A stretch of DNA of 12,032 nucleotides from Microbacterium sp. (GCA_003248845.1 QFPD01000045.1:1-12032); one strand, 5' to 3'. Shown: positions 1 to 6,908, counted from the first letter of the stretch. Made by a program: numbers and translations. Notes: generated by a model from the letters alone, not told the origin.

Positions 1-1
1 C

Positions 2-1474
2 GTCGTGGTCGCGCACCTCGTGCTGCCGTGGCTCGTGTGGGCGGCATCCGTCGCCCACCGATCCTGGAGCACGGCGGGAGTCGCCTCGATCCTCGCCGCC
101 ATCGTGATCGCGTGTGCGCCGTCGCTCGCGCCGGCGTTCGCGATCGTCTTCGTCGTCGGCGTGATCCTCACCGCGACGGTTCTGCGCGGTCGCGGGCTCG
201 CGCGGGTCATCTGGCTCGTCGTGCCGACGATCGTCGTGTTCGCGCCGCTCGTCTGGACACGCCTGAGCGGGGGGGAGCACTGGGCGCTGCTGGCCGACCC
301 GGGCGTTCCGCTCGCCGACCCCGCGGGCACCGATGTCGCCCGGCGAGCGCTGCTCGCGCTCGGCTTCCCCGGCGCCGTGACCGGGGATGTGCCCAGCGCC
401 GACGGGTGGGGTGCGTTCCTCCCGGGCGTCGTCGCGGCCTGGACGCCGCTCCTCGTCGCGCCGGTGCTCGTGCTCGGCCTCGCCGGACTCGTGCTCGGCC
501 GCTCGATCCCCGCCCTCGTGCTCGCGATCACGGCCCTCACGGGACTCGGGACGGCCGCCGCCGCGATCGGGGTGGCCGTGGCATCCGACGGTCCGGATGC
601 CGTGACGCTCTTCCCCGGCGCTGCGCTCAGCCTGACCTGGATCGCGGCGCTGTGCGCAGCGGCGCTCGCCCTCGACGCGATCCCCGGTGCGGAGCGCGCC
701 GGCGCGCGCGTGCGCGGGACGCTCGCCGTCATCACGATGGCCACGCTCGCGCTGAGCGCCGTGCCCGCGCTGACGGCTCCGCTGCGCGGCGCCGCCGCGA
801 TCACCGAAGGCACGACGAGCACCCTCCCCGCGTACGTCGAGGCGGAGGGACGCGGCGGACTGTCGACGGCGACCTTCGTCATGGCCCCGACCGCCGACGG
901 CGCGGTGGTCGCCGACGTCGTGTGGGGCGAGACGGCCTCTCTCGGCGGCCAGACCACTCTTCGCACGGCTCGTTCGGCCCCGGACGCCGGTGACGAACGC
1001 ACCGCGGCTCTCGTCGCCGCACTCGTCGCCGACCCCGACGGTTCAGCGGTGGCCGACCTCGCGGCGCACGGCATCGCCTTCGTCGTGCTCGGGGAGGGCG
1101 CCGATTCGGATGCCGCGCGCGCGTTCCGTCTCGTCGCCGAGACCGCCCTCGATCAGCGCGCCGATCTCGAAGTCGTCGGGGAGACGGCGAAGGGAAAGCT
1201 GTGGCGGATCACGGGCACGGTCGCTGACCGCCCCGACGCGCACGCGGGTGACGCGTGGCGCACCGCGCTCGTGCAGGCGGGAGCCGTGATCGCTGCGCTC
1301 CTGTTGGCGCTACCGACGCGGCGATCGCTGGAGGAAGCACGCCGTCGCTCGCGGGTCGTGGGAAGGTCGGGACGGACCCGGCGCTCGCCGCGGCCCCCGC
1401 GTCACCCGGCGCGTCGCGTCGCCGAGGCGACCACCGCCACGACGACGGACCGAGACGATGCGGGGGAGAGCTGA
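2..1474 (+). CDS. Glycosyltransferase family 2-type membrane protein, C-terminal part (5' end outside window)
   Basis: The frame is open to the left edge, so this is the C-terminal 490 or so residues of a larger protein. What is visible is a polytopic membrane region. Hydrophobic segments lie at about residues 1-17, 24-38, 42-60, 66-86, 145-165, 168-193, 203-225 and 238-258, numbered from the GTG at 5. An alpha/beta extracytoplasmic stretch follows (about 265-410), then a last membrane segment near 418-437 and an Arg-rich cytoplasmic tail. No catalytic glycosyltransferase motif is in view. The assignment rests on locus order: in Microbacteriaceae a large family 2 glycosyltransferase with this kind of C-terminal membrane domain precedes a DUF5719 protein. 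Its role would be transfer of sugar to an envelope polymer. The stop overlaps the next start (TGATG), which implies translational coupling. Confidence is high that it is a gene and moderate for the family. Confidence 0.75.
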   Translation, partial: VVVAHLVLPWLVWAASVAHRSWSTAGVASILAAIVIACAPSLAPAFAIVFVVGVILTATVLRGRGLARVIWLVVPTIVVFAPLVWTRLSGGEHWALLADPGVPLADPAGTDVARRALLALGFPGAVTGDVPSADGWGAFLPGVVAAWTPLLVAPVLVLGLAGLVLGRSIPALVLAITALTGLGTAAAAIGVAVASDGPDAVTLFPGAALSLTWIAALCAAALALDAIPGAERAGARVRGTLAVITMATLALSAVPALTAPLRGAAAITEGTTSTLPAYVEAEGRGGLSTATFVMAPTADGAVVADVVWGETASLGGQTTLRTARSAPDAGDERTAALVAALVADPDGSAVADLAAHGIAFVVLGEGADSDAARAFRLVAETALDQRADLEVVGETAKGKLWRITGTVADRPDAHAGDAWRTALVQAGAVIAALLLALPTRRSLEEARRRSRVVGRSGRTRRSPRPPRHPARRVAEATTATTTDRDDAGES

Positions 1475-2746
1475 TGCGTCTGAGTCCCGCGCGTGCGGCG
1501 CAGATCACCGGTGGAGCAGTCCTCGCCGCGGCCGTCGTCATCGGCGCCGGAGCCGCCGTCTTCGCCCCCCTGCCCGGGCGCACGCACGACCCGATCCGCG
1601 TGCAGGCCCAGCCCCCCGCAGCGCCGGCCGTCGCCGTGTGCAGCGGCCCTCTGCTCGCCGCAGGACGCGATGCCACGCAGGCATCGCTCCTCGGCGATGG
1701 CGCCCCGCAGCAGATCACCGTCGGAGCGACAGCGGGCGCTGATCTCACGGACGCGCTCCTCACGCCCGCCGATGTCGCCGCGGGAGCAGGGCCTGCGGTG
1801 CAGACGGCGACTCCACCCGCATCATCATCCGACCCCGCCGACCTCGCAGTCGCGGGATCAGCGCAGGTCGCGGCATCCGATCTCACCGGATTCGCTGCCG
1901 AGGCCTGCACGCGTGCCTCGATGGAGTCGTGGCTCGTGGGCGGGTCGGGGACGACCGGCGCCGGCGACCTCGTCGTGCTCGCCAATCCCGGCGATGTCGC
2001 CGCCCAGGTGACGCTCGCGGTCTACGGTGCGACGGGCGCGCAGACGCCGGCGGCCGGAAAGAACATCGTCGTCCCGGCGCGGACGCAGCGGGTCATCCCC
2101 CTCGCCGCCATCGCCCTCGGCGAGGAGAATCCCGTTGTCCGCGTCACCTCCGCGCAGGCGCCCGTTCGGGCGTCGCTGCAGGCGACGCTCACGCGCGTGC
2201 TCAACCCGGGCGGCGTCGATCAGATCGCCGCGCTCGGTGCGCCGACGACCGACCTCGTCATCCCCGCGGTCCCGGTCACCGTGCCGCCGGGGGACCCCGG
2301 TGCGAGCAACACGCCGACGAGCCTTCGCCGTCGGCACCTACACGGTGTCGATCACGGCGACGACGCCCATCACCGGCGCCGTGTGGACGACGACGGGGTT
2401 CGGCGCGGGCAGCGACTTCGGCGTCTTCACACCGGCGGAGGTGCTCAGCTCCGCCACACTCGCTGCGGTCGCGGAGGGACCGTCGCCGCAGTTGTCGCTC
2501 GTCGGTGCGGCCGCGGGAGGAGCAACCGTCACGATCGAGCGGCTCGACGGGAGCGACGCGCAGCAGATCACCGTTCCCGAGGGACGAACAGTCCGAGTGC
2601 CGGTCGAGGGCGGCACCGTCTACCGCGTCACCCCGACCGGCAGCGTGCGGGTCTCGGTCGCCTATTCCGGTGCGGGAGCCGTGGCGGGGTATCCGATCGC
2701 GGCGGGGGATGCCGCTGCCGCGGCGATCGAGGTCTATCCGCACTGA
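1474..2746 (+). pseudogene. DUF5719 family membrane-anchored protein, disrupted by a frameshift or internal deletion near 2311-2330
   Basis: The ATG at 1474 overlaps the stop of the upstream glycosyltransferase gene. An N-terminal signal-anchor (residues about 12-31, Ala/Val-rich) leads into an extracytoplasmic beta-rich region typical of DUF5719, a family found beside this glycosyltransferase. Family-like sequence runs in one frame to about 2319 (ending PGDPGASNTPT) and resumes in the +1 frame at about 2324 (FAVGTYTVSI), continuing to the TGA at 2744-2746. Read straight through, the first frame gives Arg/His-rich nonsense up to a stop at 2784. The reconstructed protein is about 423 residues. 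From memory of the family, a strand-rich segment of a few tens of residues belongs between the two halves, so a deletion of 3n+2 bases is more likely than a single-base error. There is no slippery heptamer to suggest programmed frameshifting. It could be a true pseudogene or a sequence error. The function is unknown, probably accessory to the upstream glycosyltransferase. Confidence 0.72.
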
Positions 2747-2774
2747 CGCGCCTCGCGTCGGTCGGGGTCCCGGC

Positions 2775-3209
2775 TCAGAAGTAGCGGAAGCGCTCGGGGC
2801 CGAGGTCCCAGGGGTCGCGGTCGAGGTACTCGGCCGCCGCGCGGAAGACCGCGCCCTCGATCATCATCCGCCGGTGCAGATCGTCCTCGCGGTGCAGGTG
2901 CGACAGGCGCTCGATCGGCAGGCGATAGAGCACGATGCGCTGTTGGTCGGGATGGATGCTCCAGCGCGGGATGCCGTCGTCATCGGATGCCGCCGGCATC
3001 GCACCCACCTCGAAGCTCACGTCGCGCAGTTCCGGCCACGCACTGCGGAGGAACTCCGCCGCCGAGCCGACGGCGAAGTCGAATCGCTCCTCGCGCGTCT
3101 CCAGCGGCAGGAGCGGTGGGCGCACGACGGGGCTCCGATCCTCGCGTCCGTGCCGTCCGTGTCGAGCGGGACGGCGCACCGACGTCGTCGCCGCGCGTCG
3201 CCTCACCAT
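2775..3209 (-). CDS. Metallopeptidase-family (zincin-like, PF06262/DUF1025) protein lacking the HExxH motif
   Basis: A 144-residue soluble protein with a basic, disordered N-terminus (residues 1-30) and a compact domain at about 38-144. The pattern FDFAVGSAAEFL, RIVLYRLPIERL and a helix followed by DPWDLGPERFRYF matches the small minizincin-like family that sits next to DUF3499 in actinobacteria (Rv3259 position in M. tuberculosis). Members of this Pfam family outside the group carry HExxH in the penultimate helix. Here the aligned stretch is IEGAV (117-121), so Glu118 remains but both zinc-binding histidines are gone. It is therefore probably not an active protease, whatever its database name. 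The gene is convergent with the DUF5719 locus (28 bases between stops) and divergent from DUF3499. The ATG at 3209 has no Shine-Dalgarno but has a TAGACT box six bases upstream, which suggests a leaderless message. Confidence 0.85.
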   Translation of the reverse strand: MVRRRAATTSVRRPARHGRHGREDRSPVVRPPLLPLETREERFDFAVGSAAEFLRSAWPELRDVSFEVGAMPAASDDDGIPRWSIHPDQQRIVLYRLPIERLSHLHREDDLHRRMMIEGAVFRAAAEYLDRDPWDLGPERFRYF

Positions 3210-3221
3210 GAGTCAAGTCTA
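3210..3221 (-). promoter_or_regulatory. Putative leaderless promoter (-10 TAGACT) of the metallopeptidase-like gene
   Basis: On the minus strand TAGACT (3221-3216) fits the actinobacterial TANNNT -10 element. It is followed by six bases (TGACTC) and then the ATG at 3209, so transcription would start at or next to the start codon. No Shine-Dalgarno precedes the ATG. No convincing -35 hexamer is seen about 17 bases further upstream. Confidence 0.4.
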
Positions 3222-3270
3222 GGTCGGCCTCCGTCGGCGCGGCATCCACCGCTCGCGCTCGCGCCGCGAC

Positions 3271-3283
3271 TACCGTGAGGTCG
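3271..3283 (+). promoter_or_regulatory. Putative leaderless promoter (-10 TACCGT) of the DUF3499 gene
   Basis: TACCGT (3271-3276) fits TANNNT and is seven bases before the ATG at 3284, the spacing expected when transcription begins at the start codon. AGG at 3278-3280 is too close to the ATG to act as a normal Shine-Dalgarno. This box and the divergent one at 3216-3221 share the 74-base gap between the two genes. No clear -35 element is visible. Confidence 0.4.
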
Positions 3284-3490
3284 ATGCGAACCAGACTGTG
3301 CTCGAAGGTGGGCTGCGCCCGCGAAGCGGTGACGACCCTCACCTACGACTACGGCGACCAGATGGCGGCGCTCGGCCCCTTGGGAGCCGCGGGCGACCCG
3401 CACGCGCACGACCTCTGCCGTGTGCACACCGATCGTCTGTCGGTGCCGAAGGGGTGGATGGTCGTCCGCCACGAGACGCTGCGCGTCTGA
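3284..3490 (+). CDS. DUF3499 family protein (short, possibly C-terminally truncated)
   Basis: A 68-residue protein. Cys6 and Cys11 (LCSKVGC), the family signature VTTLTYDYGDQMAALGPLG at about 16-34, then Cys45 and His48 (HDLCRVH) followed by RLSVPKGWMVVRH. The Cys-x4-Cys and Cys-x2-His pairs look like a small zinc ribbon. The function of the family is unknown. It lies between the metallopeptidase-like gene and manB in other actinobacteria (Rv3258c position). Mycobacterial members are much longer (roughly 160 residues) with an Arg-rich tail, whereas this one stops just after the conserved GW..VRH block. The stop codon lies inside sequence shared with an ahcY remnant read in another frame, so the native C-terminus may have been lost. 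I chose the ATG at 3284 over an in-frame GTG at 3275, because the protein aligns from MRTRLCS and the -10 box fits this ATG. Confidence 0.85.
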   Translation: MRTRLCSKVGCAREAVTTLTYDYGDQMAALGPLGAAGDPHAHDLCRVHTDRLSVPKGWMVVRHETLRV

Positions 3491-3576
3491 CGGCGACCGC
3501 GCTGACGGCGGAGCAGGCCGCCTACATCGGAGTTCCCGTCGACGGGCCGTACAAGCTCGATCACTACCGTTACTGA
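3484..3576 (+). pseudogene. ahcY: C-terminal remnant of S-adenosylhomocysteine hydrolase (ahcY/sahH)
   Basis: The 30 codons before the TGA at 3574-3576 read LTAEQAAYIGVPVDGPYK followed by LDHYRY. This is the extreme C-terminus of adenosylhomocysteinase, the Lys/Tyr-containing tail that reaches into the neighbouring subunit's NAD site (E. coli lacks the enzyme; most actinobacteria have it at about 480-490 residues). Nothing upstream in this frame resembles the rest of the enzyme: it runs straight into the DUF3499 gene in a different frame. In other actinobacteria ahcY lies downstream of DUF3499, manB and manA and upstream of mtrA, so this fragment is in its expected place with the intervening genes missing. 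The tail is unmutated, which implies a recent deletion or an assembly join. It has no start codon or ribosome site of its own and is non-functional as it stands. Confidence 0.82.
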
Positions 3577-3612
3577 TGAGTCCGATCAACGATTCGTGAA
3601 ATCACCCGGACA

Positions 3613-3646
3613 CATTCCTGGGAATGCGCTGAGGGTGCAGTAAGTT
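3613..3646 (+). promoter_or_regulatory. Aquaporin upstream region: CATTCC-TG-GGAATG dyad and possible -10 TAAGTT
   Basis: A perfect inverted repeat, CATTCC and GGAATG around a two-base centre, occupies 3613-3626. TAAGTT at 3641-3646 fits TANNNT, and the dyad covers where its -35 would lie (3618-3623, not a recognisable hexamer). This arrangement is what a repressor operator or an activator-dependent promoter would look like. The aquaporin Shine-Dalgarno (GAGGAG, 3676-3681) is ten bases before its ATG. Confidence 0.3.
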
Positions 3647-3691
3647 CACGGATGCCGGTCCCCCCGGCGACTTCTGAGGAGAGAGAACTTC

Positions 3692-4339
3692 ATGAGCGGT
3701 CTTCTGCGCAATGCGCTTGCCGAGTTCGTCGGCACCTTCATCTTCGTGTTCGCGATCATCGGTGCCGTGAACAGCGGCAGCGCACTGACCCCCCTCGCCA
3801 TCGGATTCGCGCTGATGGTGATGGTCTTCGCGACCGGTCACATCTCCGGTGCGCACCTGAACCCGGCGGTCTCGCTGGGTGCCTGGATCCGCGGCGCGAT
3901 CTCCGCCGTCACGTTCGCGACCTACGTGGTCGTGCAGCTCATCGCCGGTGCGCTCGCGGCGCTGCTCAGCTTCGTGCTGTGGCCGGCTGCCGACGCGCCG
4001 GTGGCGATCGAGGTCGGCCCTGCCTTCCTGGTCGAGGCGCTCTGGACATTCGTCCTCGTCTACGTCGTGCTGAACGTCGCCACGAGCAAGGCGAACGTCA
4101 ACAACTCGTTCTACGGACTCGCGATCGGCTCGACGGTGTTCGTCGGCGCCGTCGCGGTGGGCGGCGTCTCCGGCGGCGGGTTCAACCCGGCCGTCGCGCT
4201 CGGCCTGTCCATCACGGGTGCGTTCGACTTCGCGGCCTACTGGCTGTACCTGCTCGCGCCGCTCGTGGGCGGTGCCGTCGCCGCGCTCGTCTTCCGCGCG
4301 CTCAACAGCGACGACCGTCTCCCGGCGCTCGAGGGCTGA
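3692..4339 (+). CDS. Aquaporin / MIP family channel with a non-polar selectivity filter
   Basis: A 215-residue, six-helix membrane channel with both half-helix motifs: GHISGAHLNPAVS (NPA at 57-59) and SGGGFNPAVALG (NPA at 165-167). It opens with the typical AEFVGTFIFVF, and its size is normal for the family. My hand alignment to E. coli AqpZ is gap-free from the NPA motifs. It places the four aromatic/arginine filter positions at Ile37, Ala153, Gly162 and Val168, where AqpZ has Phe, His, Thr and Arg. Loss of the Arg after the second NPA and of every bulky or polar filter residue predicts a wider, apolar pore. That argues against a strict water channel and for small neutral solutes. GAGGAG ten bases upstream is the ribosome site. 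The gene is a single unit: it follows the ahcY scar by 115 bases and ends at its own terminator before mtrA. The substrate cannot be read from context. Confidence 0.93.
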   Translation: MSGLLRNALAEFVGTFIFVFAIIGAVNSGSALTPLAIGFALMVMVFATGHISGAHLNPAVSLGAWIRGAISAVTFATYVVVQLIAGALAALLSFVLWPAADAPVAIEVGPAFLVEALWTFVLVYVVLNVATSKANVNNSFYGLAIGSTVFVGAVAVGGVSGGGFNPAVALGLSITGAFDFAAYWLYLLAPLVGGAVAALVFRALNSDDRLPALEG

Positions 4340-4360
4340 TCGGGTCGGCAACACGTCGAC

Positions 4361-4392
4361 GACGGGGCGGGTGCTGCGGCATCCGCCCCGTT
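4361..4392 (+). terminator. Intrinsic terminator after the aquaporin gene
   Basis: The arms ACGGGGCGG (4362-4370) and CCGCCCCGT (4383-4391) pair perfectly over nine bases around a 12-base loop, and a G-T pair extends the stem to 4361/4392. It starts 22 bases after the aquaporin stop. The following TTCCGTGTCT is only weakly T-rich, as is common in GC-rich actinobacteria. It separates the aquaporin from mtrA. Confidence 0.72.
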
Positions 4393-4431
4393 CCGTGTCT
4401 CGAGGTGCCGACACCACGCATCTCCGGCGCA

Positions 4432-4454
4432 GTCACAGGAGCGTCCGATACTGT
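4432..4454 (+). promoter_or_regulatory. Putative mtrA promoter (-10 TACTGT) with a GTCAC-N6-GTCCG direct repeat
   Basis: TACTGT (4449-4454), or the overlapping GATACT (4447-4452), is the only -10-like element between the aquaporin terminator and mtrA. It would give a leader of about 75 bases. GTCAC at 4432-4436 followed at an 11-bp pitch by GTCCG (4443-4447) resembles the paired half-sites of OmpR-family regulators and of MtrA itself, so autoregulation is possible. No -35 hexamer is recognisable. Confidence 0.3.
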
Positions 4455-4534
4455 AGAGCTGCGTCCGCACGGGCGCCCGGCGCCCGGACCCGATCCGGCC
4501 GCGCCCCGGTCTTCCGAAGGACGTATCCGCCCCT

Positions 4535-5215
4535 ATGACCTCTCGCATCCTGGTCGTCGACGATGACACCGCGCTCGCTGAGATGATCGGCATCGTGCTG
4601 CGCACAGAAGGCTTCGAGCCGGTGTTCTGCGCCGACGGAGCCGTGGCTGTCGACGCCTGGCGCTCGGAGAAGCCCGATCTCGTGCTCCTGGACCTCATGC
4701 TGCCCGGGCTGGACGGCATCGAGATCTGCACCCGTATCCGCGCCGAATCGGGGGTGCCGATCATCATGCTGACGGCGCGGACCGACACCGCCGACGTCGT
4801 CCGAGGGCTCGAATCGGGCGCAGACGACTACATCGTGAAGCCGTTCAACCCCAAGGAGCTCGTCGCACGCATCCGCACGCGGCTGCGCCCGGGCGCGGTG
4901 ACGGAGAGCGAGACGCTGCGGGTGGGTGACGTCGTCGTGGATGTCGCCGCGCACGAAGTGCGTCGGGGCGATGCCGCGATCGCGCTCACTCCGCTCGAGT
5001 TCGAGCTGTTGGTGGCCCTCGCGTCCAAGCCGCAGCAGGTCTTCTCGCGCGAGATGCTGCTCGAGCAGGTCTGGGGCTACCACTACAAGGCGGACACGCG
5101 ACTCGTGAATGTGCACGTGCAGCGGCTGCGCGCCAAAGTCGAGATCGACCCCGACAACCCCAAGATCGTCATGACCGTCCGGGGCGTCGGCTATCGCGCC
5201 GGCGCGGTGGTCTGA
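4535..5215 (+). CDS. mtrA: DNA-binding response regulator MtrA
   Basis: A 226-residue OmpR/PhoB-family response regulator. Receiver domain at residues 3-117: acidic pocket Asp10/Asp11, phospho-acceptor Asp53 (LVLLDLMLPG), Thr80, Tyr99 and Lys102 (YIVKPF). The winged-helix DNA-binding domain spans about 127-222 and includes LTPLEFELLVAL, the recognition helix DTRLVNVHVQRLRAKVE and the wing VRGVGYR. The sequence is close to the MtrA of other actinobacteria, where it controls cell division, wall hydrolase and replication-associated genes after phosphorylation by MtrB. The next gene, mtrB, begins ten bases after the stop, so they form one operon with lpqB. The nearest purine-rich stretch (GAAGGA, 4516-4521) is 13 bases before the ATG, which is longer than usual, so initiation may be weak. 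All key residues are present. Confidence 0.97.
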   Translation: MTSRILVVDDDTALAEMIGIVLRTEGFEPVFCADGAVAVDAWRSEKPDLVLLDLMLPGLDGIEICTRIRAESGVPIIMLTARTDTADVVRGLESGADDYIVKPFNPKELVARIRTRLRPGAVTESETLRVGDVVVDVAAHEVRRGDAAIALTPLEFELLVALASKPQQVFSREMLLEQVWGYHYKADTRLVNVHVQRLRAKVEIDPDNPKIVMTVRGVGYRAGAVV

Positions 5216-5225
5216 GGCGCGCACC

Positions 5226-6908
5226 GTGGCATCGACCGCGTCGGTCGCGGCGGCCGTGCCGGTCTCGGCGGGCTGGCGGGACTGGCGTGCGTGGCCACGC
5301 CGGGTAACGCAGCTGTGGCGCAGCTCGCTGCGTTTCCGCACCCTTGTGATCACGCTGGGACTCACGGCCTTCGCGATCATCGGCGGGTTCGTGACGATGG
5401 CACTCGCGATCCAGAACGATCTCTTCGAGTCGCGTGTCAACCAGGTGCAGACGGCCGTCGGGCGGGCGACCGCGACCGCGCAAGACACTCTCGGGGCCGC
5501 GCAGGTGGACGGAGATTCGGCGGCGCTCGAGGCGCTCATGTCGGCGGTGCTGACCTCTCTCACGCGGCAATCGGGCACCGACATGATTGCGGCTTACCGC
5601 GTCTCGAACGAACCGTCCGCGCTCGCGCCGCAGGACTTCAACAAGGGCGGCCTGGAAGCCGACATGATCACGCCCGGCATGCGCACGATGGTGCAGCGCG
5701 ATGCCGAGCAGCGGTGGTGGCAGTCGATCGCGTTGCCGACAGCGCAGGGAACGGCGCCCGGAGTCGTCATCGGACAGCAGCTCATCTTCCCCGAGGTCGG
5801 CGCCTACGAGTTCTACTTCGCCTACGACCTCGCGCCGGAAGCGGCGACGCTGCGCTTCGTCCAGGTGACGCTGTGGCTCGTGGGAGGAGCGCTGATCCTC
5901 CTGATCGGCGCGATCTCGTGGTTCGTGCTGCGCACGATCACGGTGCCCATCGCCCAGGCCGCCGAAACGAGCGCGACGCTCGCGGCGGGGGACCTGGGCG
6001 TGCGGCTGCCGGTGCGCGGCGACGACGAGTTCGCGACCCTCGGACGCTCCTTCAACGCCATGGCCGATTCGATCGAGTCGCAGATCAAGGAGCTCGCCGA
6101 GCTGTCCCTCGTGCAGCAGCGCTTCGTCTCCGACGTCTCCCACGAGCTGCGGACACCGCTGACGACCATCCGGCTCGCGAGCGACATGCTGAACGACCAG
6201 CGTGAGAACTTCGATCCGACCACGGCGCGCGCGGCGGAGCTTCTGCACGCTCAGGTGCAGCGGTTCGAAGTGCTCCTCACCGATCTCCTCGAAATCAGCC
6301 GGTACGACGCAGGGTCGGTGCAGCTCGAGAACGAGCCCACGAGCCTCGCCCACCTCGCAGAGGATGTCATCGCGTCGATGCAGCAGCTTGCCGATCAGCA
6401 CGGCACGGACGTGCGCCTCGTCGCCCCGGGCGGATATTCCCCCGTGGACATGGACCCGCGCCGGGTGCGCCGCATCGTCCGCAATCTTCTCGGCAATGCG
6501 ATCGAGCACGGAGAAGGGCGGCCCATCGTCGTCTCGGTCGACAGCGATCAGAACGCCGTCGCGCTGGGTGTCCGTGATTTCGGCCTCGGCATGACGGCGG
6601 ACGACAGTGCGCGAGTGTTCGACCGGTTCTGGCGGGCCGATCCTTCGCGCAAGCGCACGATCGGCGGAACCGGGCTCGGCCTGTCGATCGCGCTCGGCGA
6701 CGCGCGGCTGCACGGCGGGACGCTCGCCGTGTGGTCCGAGCCCGGGCGCGGCACGAACTTCGTGCTGACGCTGCCCAGACACGGGCAGCCGGTCGGCGCG
6801 GCATCCCCGATCCCCATCGATCCGGGCGACGACGGCGCACCGCTCGACGACCTCGGACTCACGCAGCCGATCGCGGTGCCACCCGGACGCATGAAGGGGA
6901 CGTCATGA
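5226..6908 (+). CDS. mtrB: Sensor histidine kinase MtrB
   Basis: A 560-residue membrane histidine kinase. A short cytoplasmic N-terminus with basic residues is followed by TM1 (about 39-62), an extracytoplasmic sensor region (63-208), TM2 (211-236), HAMP (about 237-289) and a dimerisation helix with the phospho-acceptor His306 (VSDVSHELRTPLT). The ATPase domain has the N box (RNLLGNAIEHGEG, 419-431), G1 (DFGLGM, 451-456), F box (FDRFWR) and G2 (GGTGLGLSI, 480-488). A Pro/Asp-rich tail of about 40 residues closes it. It phosphorylates MtrA. The GTG at 5226 lies ten bases after the mtrA stop and is preceded by TGAGG overlapping that stop. Its own stop overlaps the lpqB start (ATGA). The domains and order are complete and nothing is degenerate. 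Confidence 0.97.
   Translation: MASTASVAAAVPVSAGWRDWRAWPRRVTQLWRSSLRFRTLVITLGLTAFAIIGGFVTMALAIQNDLFESRVNQVQTAVGRATATAQDTLGAAQVDGDSAALEALMSAVLTSLTRQSGTDMIAAYRVSNEPSALAPQDFNKGGLEADMITPGMRTMVQRDAEQRWWQSIALPTAQGTAPGVVIGQQLIFPEVGAYEFYFAYDLAPEAATLRFVQVTLWLVGGALILLIGAISWFVLRTITVPIAQAAETSATLAAGDLGVRLPVRGDDEFATLGRSFNAMADSIESQIKELAELSLVQQRFVSDVSHELRTPLTTIRLASDMLNDQRENFDPTTARAAELLHAQVQRFEVLLTDLLEISRYDAGSVQLENEPTSLAHLAEDVIASMQQLADQHGTDVRLVAPGGYSPVDMDPRRVRRIVRNLLGNAIEHGEGRPIVVSVDSDQNAVALGVRDFGLGMTADDSARVFDRFWRADPSRKRTIGGTGLGLSIALGDARLHGGTLAVWSEPGRGTNFVLTLPRHGQPVGAASPIPIDPGDDGAPLDDLGLTQPIAVPPGRMKGTS

Noticed and set aside
2311..2330. Programmed ribosomal frameshift in the DUF5719 gene
   Set aside because: There is no slippery heptamer or stop-codon-stalled shift site. 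The hairpin lies over the junction rather than downstream of it, and a missing segment is a better explanation.
3490..3576. A new small gene downstream of DUF3499
   Set aside because: The peptide is recognisable as the AhcY C-terminus and has no start codon or ribosome site of its own.
4516..4528. GAAGGACGTATCC occurs both in the mtrA leader and inside secA (11840-11852)
   Set aside because: For 70% GC sequence a handful of shared 13-mers are expected within 12 kb, and the two contexts (leader versus codons) have nothing in common.
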